Shown one piece after another: positions 7,346-14,555 of a DNA stretch of 17,106 bases. Below the pieces are notes generated by a model. That model ran no database searches. It saw nothing but the letters and a program-made list of their open reading frames with translations, and had not been told where the DNA came from. The stretch's first letter is position 1, and each line of letters opens with the position of its first letter. Made by a program: the position numbers and the translations under genes. The stretch comes from Anaerolineae bacterium (lineage in GTDB: Bacteria > Chloroflexota > Anaerolineae > Promineifilales > Promineifilaceae), in contig JANQGC010000284.1 of the NCBI GenBank assembly GCA_028277515.1, forward strand, positions 1-17,106, given 5' to 3'.

Positions 7346-7471
7346 ATGATCGCCTATATATTCTGTGGCCTCTGGTTGTTTCACCTTGGCTATTTAGTTT
7401 TCGAGTCGGGCTTGCTCCCCAGGATTCTGGGCATCTTGTTGACGGTTTCATGTTTCGGCTATCTATTATAA
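7346..7471 (+). pseudogene. C-terminal fragment of a DUF4386 membrane protein
   Basis: From 7346 the frame encodes IFCGLWLFHLGYLVFESGLL, then PRILGILLTVSCFGYLL and TAA (7469-7471). This matches the conserved QIFWGLWLFPLGYLVFKSGFLPRILGVLL region of DUF4386 proteins; only the last third is present. It is fused in frame to a PIN-toxin scrap on its left. It differs from the intact DUF4386 gene at 2781-3410, which lacks the GLWLF/LGYLVF motif, so it is not a recent duplicate of it. Confidence 0.65.
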
Positions 7472-7491
7472 TGTCGTTCAAGGTAATAAAG

Positions 7492-7707
7492 ATGGAACAG
7501 ATAACAATTTATATCAATAACAAAGAGAAAGCTGATTTGCTGTTGCGGCTCCTACGTTCCCTCGAATTCATTGACGTCGTAGAGGTAGTAGACCACAAGG
7601 TGTCTGAGGAATCGGAAGCTGATTTTTTCGCCATGGCAGGCATATGGCAAGGGCGTGAAATCACGCAGGAATCCCTTCGGCAACAAGCCTGGCCCCGACA
7701 GTCATAA
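7492..7707 (+). CDS. VapB-like antitoxin of a type II toxin-antitoxin pair
   Basis: A 71-residue protein beginning MEQITIYINNKEKADLLLRL, with an acidic middle and a C-terminal toxin-wrapping tail containing DFFAMAGIWQGREITQESLR and ending in KAWPRQ-like QAWPRQS. The AGIW.GR.IT..S.R..AWP signature is typical of small antitoxins encoded directly before PIN toxins. The ATG at 7492 has AAGG eight bases upstream; a longer frame from 7450 has no ribosome site. Its TAATG (7705-7709) overlaps the toxin start, the classic coupled arrangement. Because the toxin is broken, this is now apparently a solitary antitoxin, which could still repress its own promoter or neutralise a related toxin. Confidence 0.8.
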   Translation: MEQITIYINNKEKADLLLRLLRSLEFIDVVEVVDHKVSEESEADFFAMAGIWQGREITQESLRQQAWPRQS

Positions 7708-8090
7708 TGATCCTCTGCGATACCAACGTTCTCATTGAGTTCTACAAGAACAATCCTCGTGTTACGGTCGAGTTACGGCAAATTGGACTCGGTAACCTCG
7801 CTGTAAGTGTTATTACTGTCGCAGAGCTATAATTTGGCACGCTAAACAAGTCTGAACTAAAGAAGATTACAGAGAACCTAGGACTTATGCATCAGATACC
7901 ATTCACGAGGGATATCTCTCTCCTATTCCTCGAATTGATGGAAACCTATGCGCTTAGCCATAGACCTGGTATTCCAGATATGCTGATTACCGGGACTGCC
8001 CTTGATGATGATCTATCTCTTTTTACACTAAACGTGAAGGATTTCCACTACATTCCGGAGCTCAAAATCTACGAAGAAACCGTGACGTGA
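7707..8090 (+). pseudogene. VapC-like PIN-domain ribonuclease toxin, disrupted by an in-frame TAA
   Basis: A 127-codon frame starts at ATG 7707 (MILCDTNVLIEFYKNN) and ends at TGA 8088-8090. It is complete except for codon 42, a TAA at 7830-7832 in VITVAEL-stop-FGTLNKSELKKI, where relatives have Tyr (AELYFG). A single base change from TAC/TAT explains it. All PIN acidic residues are encoded: Asp5, Glu40, Asp91 (GIPDMLI) and Asp112 (LNVKDF). No deletions are seen, so the mutation looks recent. The possible products are a 41-residue N-terminal peptide and, from an internal ATG at 7887, a C-terminal piece lacking the first two catalytic residues; neither should be active. A sequencing error or readthrough cannot be excluded. 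Confidence 0.85.
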
Positions 8091-8345
8091 CATCCTGAAG
8101 CGAGTCATGGAAATAAGAAACCCGCAATGTGTAGAATAACGGGAACTTTAATAGTTGCTCATTCATGGTTGTCTTTTGATAGTTGGAAATAACGAGTTAC
8201 CATTCGTTTTTGCATAAAATAGCTGATTTGCAATAAAGTTGCAGGTCAGCCCTCATGGTTCTTGGAGAAAACGCTTAACCTTAAAGAATTCTAACTCTAG
8301 GAAAACGACATTAGAAACGCCATTTTCGCGTTTTGCTGTTTGTAG
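8091..8345. other. Gene-free stretch with no clear signal
   Basis: AT-rich sequence between the dead toxin and the tRNA fragment. No protein-like frame or complete RNA gene was seen. The only structure noted is a short hairpin, AAACGC (8315-8320) with GCGTTT (8328-8333), without a convincing U-run. A 5' half for the tRNA fragment (an acceptor such as GGGCGCG plus a D-arm) was looked for here and not found. Confidence 0.5.
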
Positions 8346-8389
8346 GGTTCACATCCGTGAGGTCGGCGGTTCGAGTCCGTCCGCGCCCA
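8346..8389 (+). pseudogene. 3' fragment of tRNA-Val(CAC), attachment-site-like
   Basis: The sequence reads as tRNA positions 30/31 to 73 with exact canonical spacing. The anticodon loop is TTCACAT (8348-8354, anticodon CAC, Val), the 3' anticodon strand CCGTG, the variable loop AGGTC, and the T arm GGCGG-TTCGAGT-CCGTC (8365-8381, one G-U pair). The 3' acceptor strand CGCGCCC plus discriminator A ends at 8389, followed by a T-run (8391-8395). The 5' half is absent: what precedes the loop (TAGGG) pairs only partly with CCGTG and no D arm or 5' acceptor exists. A 3'-only tRNA is the classic duplicated core left at the distal end of an element integrated in a tRNA gene. Confidence 0.8.
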
Positions 8390-8717
8390 CTTTTTCCCTT
8401 TTGCTTGCATATCAGCCTAAATGTAATAAATATACTTTGAAAGTAGCGTGTGTCTACGCTTGATTTCGCCCATGGTTCACATCAATTTAAATGGGAATTA
8501 AGCAATTTTTGCTAAAGATTTAGTTAACTAATGAGCAGAAAGGCTCATCATAAAGCTTTGTTTTGAGCCATAATTTGGGAGAATCTATAATATGGACGAT
8601 AGTTGGTCGTAATTGTAATTTGTGAACAAATGTCGATTCCAAGACCCTTATCATAAATGAATAACGGCTATTGGTGCTCATGATTACCTTCAATTCAATG
8701 GTTGGAGTTTACGTCAA
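8390..8717. other. Upstream region and 5' leader of LuxR regulator 2
   Basis: AT-rich, no gene seen. It holds the promoter at 8563-8591 and a small dyad, ATGAGC (8531-8536) / GCTCAT (8543-8548), lying 15 bases upstream of the -35 box and possibly an operator. The predicted transcript would have an untranslated leader of about 120 bases. No riboswitch fold was recognised. Confidence 0.45.
8563..8591 (+). promoter_or_regulatory. Sigma-70-type promoter for LuxR regulator 2
   Basis: TTGAGC (8563-8568), a 17-base spacer and a perfect TATAAT (8586-8591) face the regulator gene starting at 8718. Expected transcription start is near 8598. The -35 matches four of six consensus bases. A 6-bp dyad just upstream (8531-8548) is a possible control site. 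Confidence 0.55.
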
Positions 8718-11375
8718 ATGGATCCAGTTACAACTCTTATCCAAACCAAAATTCAGCCTCCACGGACGAGTGACAAACTGATAGATCGGCCCCGGTTACG
8801 GGAAAAACTGGACCAAGGACTGCGCCGCAAATTAGTTCTGGTCTCAGCCCCTGCCGGCTATGGTAAAACGACTCTCCTTGTTTCCTGGTTGCGAGACGTT
8901 GAGCGCACAGTAGCTTGGATATCGCTGGATGAACACGACAACGATGTGATGTTGTTCCTACAGTATGTGGTCTCGGCTATTCGCGTCACATTTTCCTCAG
9001 CCTGCGAGGACACATGGCAATTGGTACGGGCTGGCCAATCACCCTCAAGCTACCTGACGGCCCGACTTATTAACGATATTGTCGCTATTCCTGCCGACCT
9101 GGTTCTCGTCTTCGATGATTTCCATATCATAAGAGATGGTGTTACTCATGCTTTGATAACTGCACTGATCGAGAAACAACCACCTAACTTGCTGCTTGCT
9201 ATTGCCACCCGAAAGGATCCAATATTGCCCCTTCCACGCTTAAGAGCGGCCAATGAGATGATCGAGATCCGGCAGCGAGATTTGCGTTTTCGGGCAGCAG
9301 AAGTTGAAATCTTTCTTCGGCAATTATTGGGTAATGATATTAAACGAGAAACGGTCATTGCCTTGAACCAATTTGCGGAAGGTTGGGCTGTAGCACTGCA
9401 ATTAGCGGCCTTATCTTTACCTGAAGAAAGAGAATCTGCTATATTGCTAGAAAGTTTTCATGGGGGTGCAGACTCATTTGTAAACGAATACCTGCTTAGT
9501 GAAGTATTAGCGCACCAGCCAACAACGATCAAATCCTTTATGCTGCAATGTGCAATATTAGATCGCTTATGCGAACCCTTATGCCTGGCTGTGACCCAAC
9601 TTGCAGATGGGGGGCAGGCCAATTTGGAATGGTTGGAAGCAGCCAATTTATTTCTTATTCCGCTAGACAAGCGCCGGGAATGGTATCGTTTTCATCATCT
9701 ATTTCAGGAACTGTTAATTCGCCAACTGAAAAAGGAGTATCCACCGAATGAGATCAGGGCATTGCACCAACGGGCCAGCCGCTGGTTCAGTGAACAAGGG
9801 TATATTGATGAAGCGATTCAACATACCATAAAGGCTGACGATATTGAGAAAGCCGTCTCTATCATAGAAGCCAATGACCAAGATTTACTAAATGGTCTGG
9901 ATCGGCATACGCTCGAACGATGGCTCTCACACCTGCCGGAGGATATTGTTTGGCAGCGTCCACGCCTGATTCTGGCCAAATCATGGCTGCTCTTTCGTGA
10001 ATATCGCCTCCCTGCTTTAGATGCCTCACTTGAGGCTGTCGAAACCGCGATCCATTCAGATAACAGGTTGATGGATTCCCATTCAATGCAAGGGCAGGTA
10101 GCAGCTTTGCGGGCATTTTCAAACGCTATTCAGCATAATGATCATCAGCAGGCGATTTCCCAAGCCGAAGCTGCTTTTAGGCTACTGCCCGATGTTGATT
10201 CAGGCACACGAGGGGTGGCTCTCGTGGCTTGGGCGCATGCCCAGCATGCAATGGGTAACAAGAGCACTGCCTTTCGGACTTTACAAGATGTTATCCGGAA
10301 TCCAAGCCCTGCCGGCCCTTCTAAGCTACAGGCAATGGTTGGGCTTTCATTCCTATTGGAGGTGGCAGGTGCTTTGCCACAGTTGGCCCGGGTTAATGAA
10401 CGATTCTTGGCCTTGACAGTTGTTGAGTCACATCCCAACGTCGTTCCCGGAGCCAACATGTTTGCTGGAAACCTAAATTACGAGTGGAACAAATTGGAGC
10501 AAGCCCGGCATCATTACTCTGTGACATTTGATTATCGCTTCCGGTCGAATTTCATAGCCGCGTTCAATTGCGCTCTAGGATTGGCCCGCATTTATCTGGC
10601 ACGAGGGGAGATAGATAAGGCGCAGGCCACTTTAGACGAACTTCGTGCTGATACCCTGGCCCTGGGGAATATTGGCCTGCTCCTATATTTGGATGCTTTC
10701 CAGGCCTATCTTTGGTTAACAGAAGGGGGATTTTCGCTGGCGCTGCGCTGGGCACGGTCGGTGGACAGGAAGATCATAGTGGATTCCTCTTTTATCTCCT
10801 TTGTTCCCTTTCTCGCCCATGCCCGTGTCATGATCGCCGCCGGCAGTTTGGCAGAGGTGAAAACCACGTCTACTTACTTAGAGTCAAAACTGGTCCAGGC
10901 AGAAGCTCAAAATTTCACTCTGCGCATCATCCAGATAAATATCTATTTGGCCCTGACCTACCAAAAATTGGGAAAGCAAATTGAGGCTATAAAAGCGCTG
11001 GAGAAAGCTGTCACAATGGCTCAACCTGGGGGATTTATTCGTACTTTTGTCGATGTTGGGCCTGAGATAAAGTCATTATTAGAACAATTAAAAACCCAGG
11101 CTGCCGCCCCAGATTATCTCTCCCAGATAATTGGGGCTCTAAACGAAACACCCCCGGTAGCTGGTCCATCTCTAAAATCAGCCACGCTTCTTACGACGCG
11201 CGAGTTGGAGATCTTACGTCTCATGGATGATCGCTTAACGAATCAGGAAATCGCTGGTCAGTTGGTGATTTCTCCCCATACAGTCAAACGGCATGCCTCG
11301 AATATTTACGAAAAGCTGCAGGTAAACGGCCGTCGCGCAGCTATCTTTCGCGCAAAGGAACTTAACCTTCTGTAG
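8718..11375 (+). CDS. MalT-like LuxR-family ATP-dependent transcriptional regulator 2
   Basis: An 885-residue paralogue of the 4475-7216 regulator. It has the entry motif LIQTKIQPPRTSDKLIDRPRL, Walker A SAPAGYGKTT (43-52), Walker B LVLVFDDFHII (128-138), the sensor segment AIATRKDPILPLPRLRAA and a helical-repeat middle. The conserved GGFIRTFVDVGPEIKSLL occurs near residue 775. The C-terminal LuxR helix-turn-helix reads LTTRELEILRLMDDRLTNQE, followed by SPHTVKRHASNIYEKLQVNG. The recognition helix carries KRHAS, where regulator 1 has KVHTH, so DNA targets may differ. ATG 8718 has GGAG ten bases upstream. The second YQIKV gene follows 144 bases downstream of its stop. Signal and targets are unknown. 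Confidence 0.94.
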   Translation: MDPVTTLIQTKIQPPRTSDKLIDRPRLREKLDQGLRRKLVLVSAPAGYGKTTLLVSWLRDVERTVAWISLDEHDNDVMLFLQYVVSAIRVTFSSACEDTWQLVRAGQSPSSYLTARLINDIVAIPADLVLVFDDFHIIRDGVTHALITALIEKQPPNLLLAIATRKDPILPLPRLRAANEMIEIRQRDLRFRAAEVEIFLRQLLGNDIKRETVIALNQFAEGWAVALQLAALSLPEERESAILLESFHGGADSFVNEYLLSEVLAHQPTTIKSFMLQCAILDRLCEPLCLAVTQLADGGQANLEWLEAANLFLIPLDKRREWYRFHHLFQELLIRQLKKEYPPNEIRALHQRASRWFSEQGYIDEAIQHTIKADDIEKAVSIIEANDQDLLNGLDRHTLERWLSHLPEDIVWQRPRLILAKSWLLFREYRLPALDASLEAVETAIHSDNRLMDSHSMQGQVAALRAFSNAIQHNDHQQAISQAEAAFRLLPDVDSGTRGVALVAWAHAQHAMGNKSTAFRTLQDVIRNPSPAGPSKLQAMVGLSFLLEVAGALPQLARVNERFLALTVVESHPNVVPGANMFAGNLNYEWNKLEQARHHYSVTFDYRFRSNFIAAFNCALGLARIYLARGEIDKAQATLDELRADTLALGNIGLLLYLDAFQAYLWLTEGGFSLALRWARSVDRKIIVDSSFISFVPFLAHARVMIAAGSLAEVKTTSTYLESKLVQAEAQNFTLRIIQINIYLALTYQKLGKQIEAIKALEKAVTMAQPGGFIRTFVDVGPEIKSLLEQLKTQAAAPDYLSQIIGALNETPPVAGPSLKSATLLTTRELEILRLMDDRLTNQEIAGQLVISPHTVKRHASNIYEKLQVNGRRAAIFRAKELNLL

Positions 11376-11470
11376 AAAGAACAGACAACCGCTTTGAAGC
11401 GATCCAATCAACCCCAACTACTCACAAATAGCCCATTTATAGGTCGTTTCGGGCCATGCTCCATTCATTG

Positions 11471-11497
11471 TCATCGCTTATTCTATAAGTGAGATGA
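11471..11497. promoter_or_regulatory. Interrupted dyad upstream of YQIKV copy 2
   Basis: TCATC-g-CTTAT-tct-ATAAG-tga-GATGA (11471-11497): two nested inverted repeats about 23 bases before the ATG at 11520. The inner CTTAT/ATAAG and outer TCATC/GATGA arms are both perfect, offset by unequal gaps. It is a candidate operator or a small hairpin in the leader. No convincing -35/-10 pair was found. Confidence 0.25.
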
Positions 11498-11519
11498 TTG
11501 ATGATTGGGTTGGCACACA

Positions 11520-11762
11520 ATGAACGATCGGTTGCAGTCAGAAAAGGCAGCATCCTACCAGATCAAGGTACAAGGGGCAATTAATCCTGAATATACTGAC
11601 TATCTGGGGGGGCTGAACATTTCTGTCTATTATGACGAGGGCAGTCCATACACCGTTTTAGCGGGTGAAGTTCAGGATCAGGCAGCCTTAATGGGGGTTC
11701 TCGATAGTTTATATAACATGAGATTCCCATTCTTAGAGATTGCATTCCAGCCAATGAAATAA
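11520..11762 (+). CDS. Small YQIKV-family protein, copy 2 (unknown function)
   Basis: An 80-residue soluble protein starting MNDRLQSEKAASYQIKVQGA. It shares with the 1260-1514 gene the YQIKV.G opening, a G.L.ISV segment, an acidic turn (YYDEGS), VLAGEVQDQAAL, and the LYNMRFPFLEIAF end. Divergence is substantial between the anchors, so this is old paralogy, not a recent copy. A TTG at 11505 would add five residues but has no better ribosome site; ATG 11520 matches the length and start of copy 1. It follows regulator 2 and precedes the MBL hydrolase by 38 bases. It may be a regulator-associated or enzyme-associated accessory protein; that is inference from context only. Confidence 0.78.
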   Translation: MNDRLQSEKAASYQIKVQGAINPEYTDYLGGLNISVYYDEGSPYTVLAGEVQDQAALMGVLDSLYNMRFPFLEIAFQPMK

Positions 11763-11800
11763 CAGGGCAGCTTATTGTAAGTAAATTAAAGGAGATACCT

Positions 11801-13084
11801 ATGTCGATAGTAAAGAACCCTTATGGTGGGGAGCCTGGATCGGGGATCTCGCTCCCGGCCTATTACAAACCCACGAAATATTGTAAGAACAATAATTTTT
11901 ACTTCCCTGGTCTTGAAGAAGTGGGGCCAGATGAAATGCGCATCTCATTTGTCGGCAGCTGTCCATGGCCGTCTCGCCGCAATCAAGCGGGTACAGCAAT
12001 TATGGTGGAATTGGGCAACGGCGATTCTTTTTTCTTTGACCTGGGTAATGGTTCGGTTCACAATATTATCGCCATGGGTTTTCCCCCAGCCTTGATTAAT
12101 GACATCTTTATCACGCATTTACATGTCGATCATTATGCTGACCTACCATATATGCTGCCCTTTACAGCATCGAGCGGGCGATTCAAACCACTGCGTGTCA
12201 CCGGGCCTTCAGGTCGTGTCCCAGAGTTGGGTACGAAAGCGATGATCGAAAACATGCGCAAGATGCTTCGTTGGCATTTTGAGGAATTCGATTTTATGCC
12301 TATGGGTGATGGCTTTGAAGTTGAGGTGAATGAGTTTGATTTCCGTGATGAAAACGGCATCTGCTACGATAAAAATGGCGTCACCGTGCGCCACTGGCCA
12401 AGATCACATGGGAAAGATGGGGCATCAGCATATCGTTTGGATTGGAACGGGCTTTCTTTTGTCTGGACAGGTGATGGTCGGCCAGACGAACTATCGGTAA
12501 AGTATTCTCAAGGGGTGGACGTATTTGTCACCGAGATGCAAAATGACCTGGGCCGGCTAATGAGCTTGAAGATAGGTTATCCGCCAGCCATGTACAACTA
12601 CATAATTGATACCCATCACACGACCCATTACGCTGTTGGGTATCTATGCAAAGAGATTAATCCCCGCATCGGTATGGTTACCCATCTGGAATATGAATCG
12701 GGATTAAGCGAAGAAGTTACTGCCGGTATTCGCTCCCACTGGGATGGTTTGTTTGTCGTCGGTGCGCCGGACGTACAAGTTGTCAATGTGACCAAAGAGG
12801 CCATTTGGACGCGAGAAGCTGTGCTTCCCGAACTGGGAAATATTTCTATGATGCGACCTGACCAAATGATGAAGGCGATGGAGCTTGATGAACTACCTGA
12901 TGTTATCGAGTTTCCACCGGCAAAATTACCTCGTGAAGAGCAGCAGATCGAATACTTGCGCGAGATCGAGATCGATCCTGGCAAGTATACTCCTGCAGAT
13001 GTGGATCGTGATCTCGTGCTCGAATCGCCACCTATGAAATTTAACGTCAAACAGATGATGGCTGATAGAAGAAAAGAACAATAG
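11801..13084 (+). CDS. MBL-fold metallo-hydrolase (GntH-like)
   Basis: A 427-residue metallo-beta-lactamase-fold hydrolase. The metal-binding signature is HLHVDH (106-111, in FITHLHVDHYADLPY), with further likely ligands in the SHGKDGAS His, FVWTGDGRPDE Asp and VTHLEYES His. It has an unusually long N-terminus (KNPYGGEPGSGISLPAYY) before the beta-fold and a C-terminal tail rich in Pro and Glu. From memory it resembles proteins annotated as guanitoxin-biosynthesis MBL hydrolase GntH, but no other guanitoxin gene is visible here, so the function should be read only as a di-metal hydrolase. The ribosome site AAGGAGATACCT-ATG is strong. The next gene is a metal-chaperone-type GTPase, consistent with metal supply. 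Confidence 0.92.
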   Translation: MSIVKNPYGGEPGSGISLPAYYKPTKYCKNNNFYFPGLEEVGPDEMRISFVGSCPWPSRRNQAGTAIMVELGNGDSFFFDLGNGSVHNIIAMGFPPALINDIFITHLHVDHYADLPYMLPFTASSGRFKPLRVTGPSGRVPELGTKAMIENMRKMLRWHFEEFDFMPMGDGFEVEVNEFDFRDENGICYDKNGVTVRHWPRSHGKDGASAYRLDWNGLSFVWTGDGRPDELSVKYSQGVDVFVTEMQNDLGRLMSLKIGYPPAMYNYIIDTHHTTHYAVGYLCKEINPRIGMVTHLEYESGLSEEVTAGIRSHWDGLFVVGAPDVQVVNVTKEAIWTREAVLPELGNISMMRPDQMMKAMELDELPDVIEFPPAKLPREEQQIEYLREIEIDPGKYTPADVDRDLVLESPPMKFNVKQMMADRRKEQ

Positions 13085-13100
13085 TTATCGGCATTATCAC

Positions 13101-13132
13101 AGACGCTTCGCGCCCACATGGCCGGAGCGTCT
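13101..13132 (+). promoter_or_regulatory. Intercistronic hairpin between MBL hydrolase and CobW-type gene
   Basis: AGACGCTTCG (13101-13110) pairs with CGGAGCGTCT (13123-13132), including one T-G wobble. After one bulged C, GCC pairs with GGC around a CACAT loop, giving about 13 bp in total. ATTCAATG follows, not a U-run, so it is not a standard terminator. It sits 18 bases before the next start codon and could modulate expression of the downstream gene (processing, partial termination or translational control). Confidence 0.55.
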
Positions 13133-13150
13133 ATTCAATGAGAGAATTTT

Positions 13151-14224
13151 ATGGAAATTGCAAATGATCAAGGCACTGCCGTACCGATTACAATCCTGAC
13201 TGGTTTTTTGGGTGCCGGAAAAACAACATTGATGAACCGCATTCTCAATGATACACATGGATTGCAAATAGCCGTTCTGGTGAATGATTTTGGTTCAATA
13301 AACATTGACGCAGAATTGATTGTCGGTGTTGAAGACGATATGATCAGCCTGGCCAACGGCTGTGTTTGCTGCCAGATCCGTGATGACTTACTGGAAACCG
13401 TCGAAGAACTGATTAAGCGTCCTGAAAAGGTTCAATATATTCTATTGGAAGCCAGTGGTGTCGCCGATCCGGCAGGAATTGTAGCGACGTTTAAATCTTT
13501 CAAATATCGTGATTTGATCCGCCTGGATTCCGTGACCTGTGTGATTGATGCTGACCAAATCATGGATCATCAAGAATATGAACAATTGAATCAACTCAAA
13601 CTGCGCCAGATCGGTCTTGCGGACATGGTCATTCTCAACAAGGTTGGTTTGGCGGGCAAAGAAAAGGTTGGACAGGTTCACGCTTGGATTGACCACCACT
13701 TCAATAATATTCGCCTTGTCGAAACCGACTACTGCGCTGTGCCTTATGAAATCTTGTTAGGTGTCGGACGGTATGATCCGGCACGGCAGTTCTCGGTTCA
13801 GGGCAACCACAGCCATGCACATGAGTCTGAACATGATCCCGGTGATGATCATGGGCGGCAGTTTGTAACCTGGAGCTATGAAACAGATCGACTCATGTCC
13901 TTAGAAGCTGTTCGCGAGATGGCCAAAAAACTCCCGGGCGGTATTTATCGCTGCAAAGGGGTAGTAAATTCAATTGAAGCGCCAGAGCGACGGGTAGTAT
14001 TGCAGGTTGTTGGCCGCCGCTCGGATGTGGCACTACATGATGAATGGGGTGACTCGCAACCATGTACACAAATCGTGGCTATCGGCACCCCGGACGCGGT
14101 CGACCCAGACAAGCTGAATGACAGTTTGAATCAGTGTCTCATTGAGGCGAAAATGCCGCTGCCTGCAGAGGTAGAGGAGAACGCAATCCGTTCCTTAAAG
14201 GATACGACTTATCCGGTCTTGTGA
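13151..14224 (+). CDS. COG0523/CobW-type GTPase, putative metal chaperone
   Basis: A 357-residue G3E-family P-loop GTPase. G1 is GFLGAGKTT (18-26), the metal-binding CVCC follows NG (Cys 71, 73, 74), and G3 is in LEASGVADP (99-107). A histidine-rich linker NHSHAHESEHDPGDDHG (219-235, five His) precedes the C-terminal CobW domain (RCKGVV, QVVGRRSD). Members insert Zn or Co into client proteins; the metal here is undefined. The guanine-specificity motif is NKVG (163-166) instead of the usual NKxD, because the codon is GGT. The start is ATG 13151, with GAGAG upstream. It lies 66 bases after the MBL hydrolase, which would be a natural metal-requiring client; that is inference. Confidence 0.93.
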   Translation: MEIANDQGTAVPITILTGFLGAGKTTLMNRILNDTHGLQIAVLVNDFGSINIDAELIVGVEDDMISLANGCVCCQIRDDLLETVEELIKRPEKVQYILLEASGVADPAGIVATFKSFKYRDLIRLDSVTCVIDADQIMDHQEYEQLNQLKLRQIGLADMVILNKVGLAGKEKVGQVHAWIDHHFNNIRLVETDYCAVPYEILLGVGRYDPARQFSVQGNHSHAHESEHDPGDDHGRQFVTWSYETDRLMSLEAVREMAKKLPGGIYRCKGVVNSIEAPERRVVLQVVGRRSDVALHDEWGDSQPCTQIVAIGTPDAVDPDKLNDSLNQCLIEAKMPLPAEVEENAIRSLKDTTYPVL

Positions 14225-14325
14225 CTGGTCCGGCATCAGATGGCCAAGGTAAGTTCAAAGAAACCGGGTAACGATTAAATTTAGTTCGCTGACTGACCAC
14301 ACGATTCAAAAATTATTTGGCATCT

Positions 14326-14370
14326 AAATTAAGGTGATCACGATTGGCCTAGTCGTGATCACCTTAATTT
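14326..14370. terminator. Long perfect-stem terminator (18-bp arms)
   Basis: An 18-base arm at 14326-14343 (AAATTAAGG...CACGA) is perfectly repeated inverted at 14353-14370, around a 9-base loop, TTGGCCTAG. The outer end of each arm is A/T-rich, so either strand yields a stem ending in a U-run. It lies about 100 bases after the CobW-type gene and insulates it from the ArsR cluster. An operator role is an alternative because of the GTGATCAC-containing symmetry. Confidence 0.7.
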
Positions 14371-14382
14371 TCGGCGTTTTAC

Positions 14383-14481
14383 ATGCTTATTGATCGATTG
14401 CGCGAAATGAGTGAACTACAGGTACATCATGCCCAACTAATCGATCTGGCTCGACTCGATCGCGAATTACTCGCGGCCTGA
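14383..14481 (+). other. Possible 32-residue ORF or gene remnant
   Basis: ATG 14383 opens a frame reading MLIDRLREMSELQVHHAQLI, then DLARLDRELLAA and TGA. The composition is that of an amphipathic helix and looks protein-like, but there is no ribosome site and no recognised family. It is either the remnant of a helical protein or chance. It occupies part of the 14225-14591 gap, which otherwise holds the terminator and the ArsR promoter. Confidence 0.15.
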
Positions 14482-14555
14482 ACGGATCTTTTAGCTTACA
14501 GCGTACACTCCCCAACTCGACGTATATAAGTGAGGTCTCGATATCTATTATCACC

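Noticed and set aside
7196..7471. A 91-residue plus-strand protein as a real gene
   Set aside because: It is a chain of unrelated fragments (regulator upstream region, PIN scrap, DUF4386 scrap) joined by chance or deletion.
8315..8333. Hairpin AAACGC/GCGTTT as a terminator of the toxin-antitoxin unit
   Set aside because: Only six A/T-rich pairs, more than 200 bases after the gene, and no clean U-run.
8239..8463. 74-residue plus-strand frame ending in a VGGSSPSAPT-like sequence
   Set aside because: That segment is the translation of a tRNA T-arm and acceptor; the frame is an artefact over the tRNA-Val fragment.
11384..11401. CGCT-TTGA-AGCG stem after regulator 2 as a terminator
   Set aside because: Four pairs only and no U-run follows.
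11801..13084. Assigning the MBL hydrolase to guanitoxin biosynthesis
   Set aside because: Only an overall resemblance to GntH-type proteins; no other pathway gene is present in the window.
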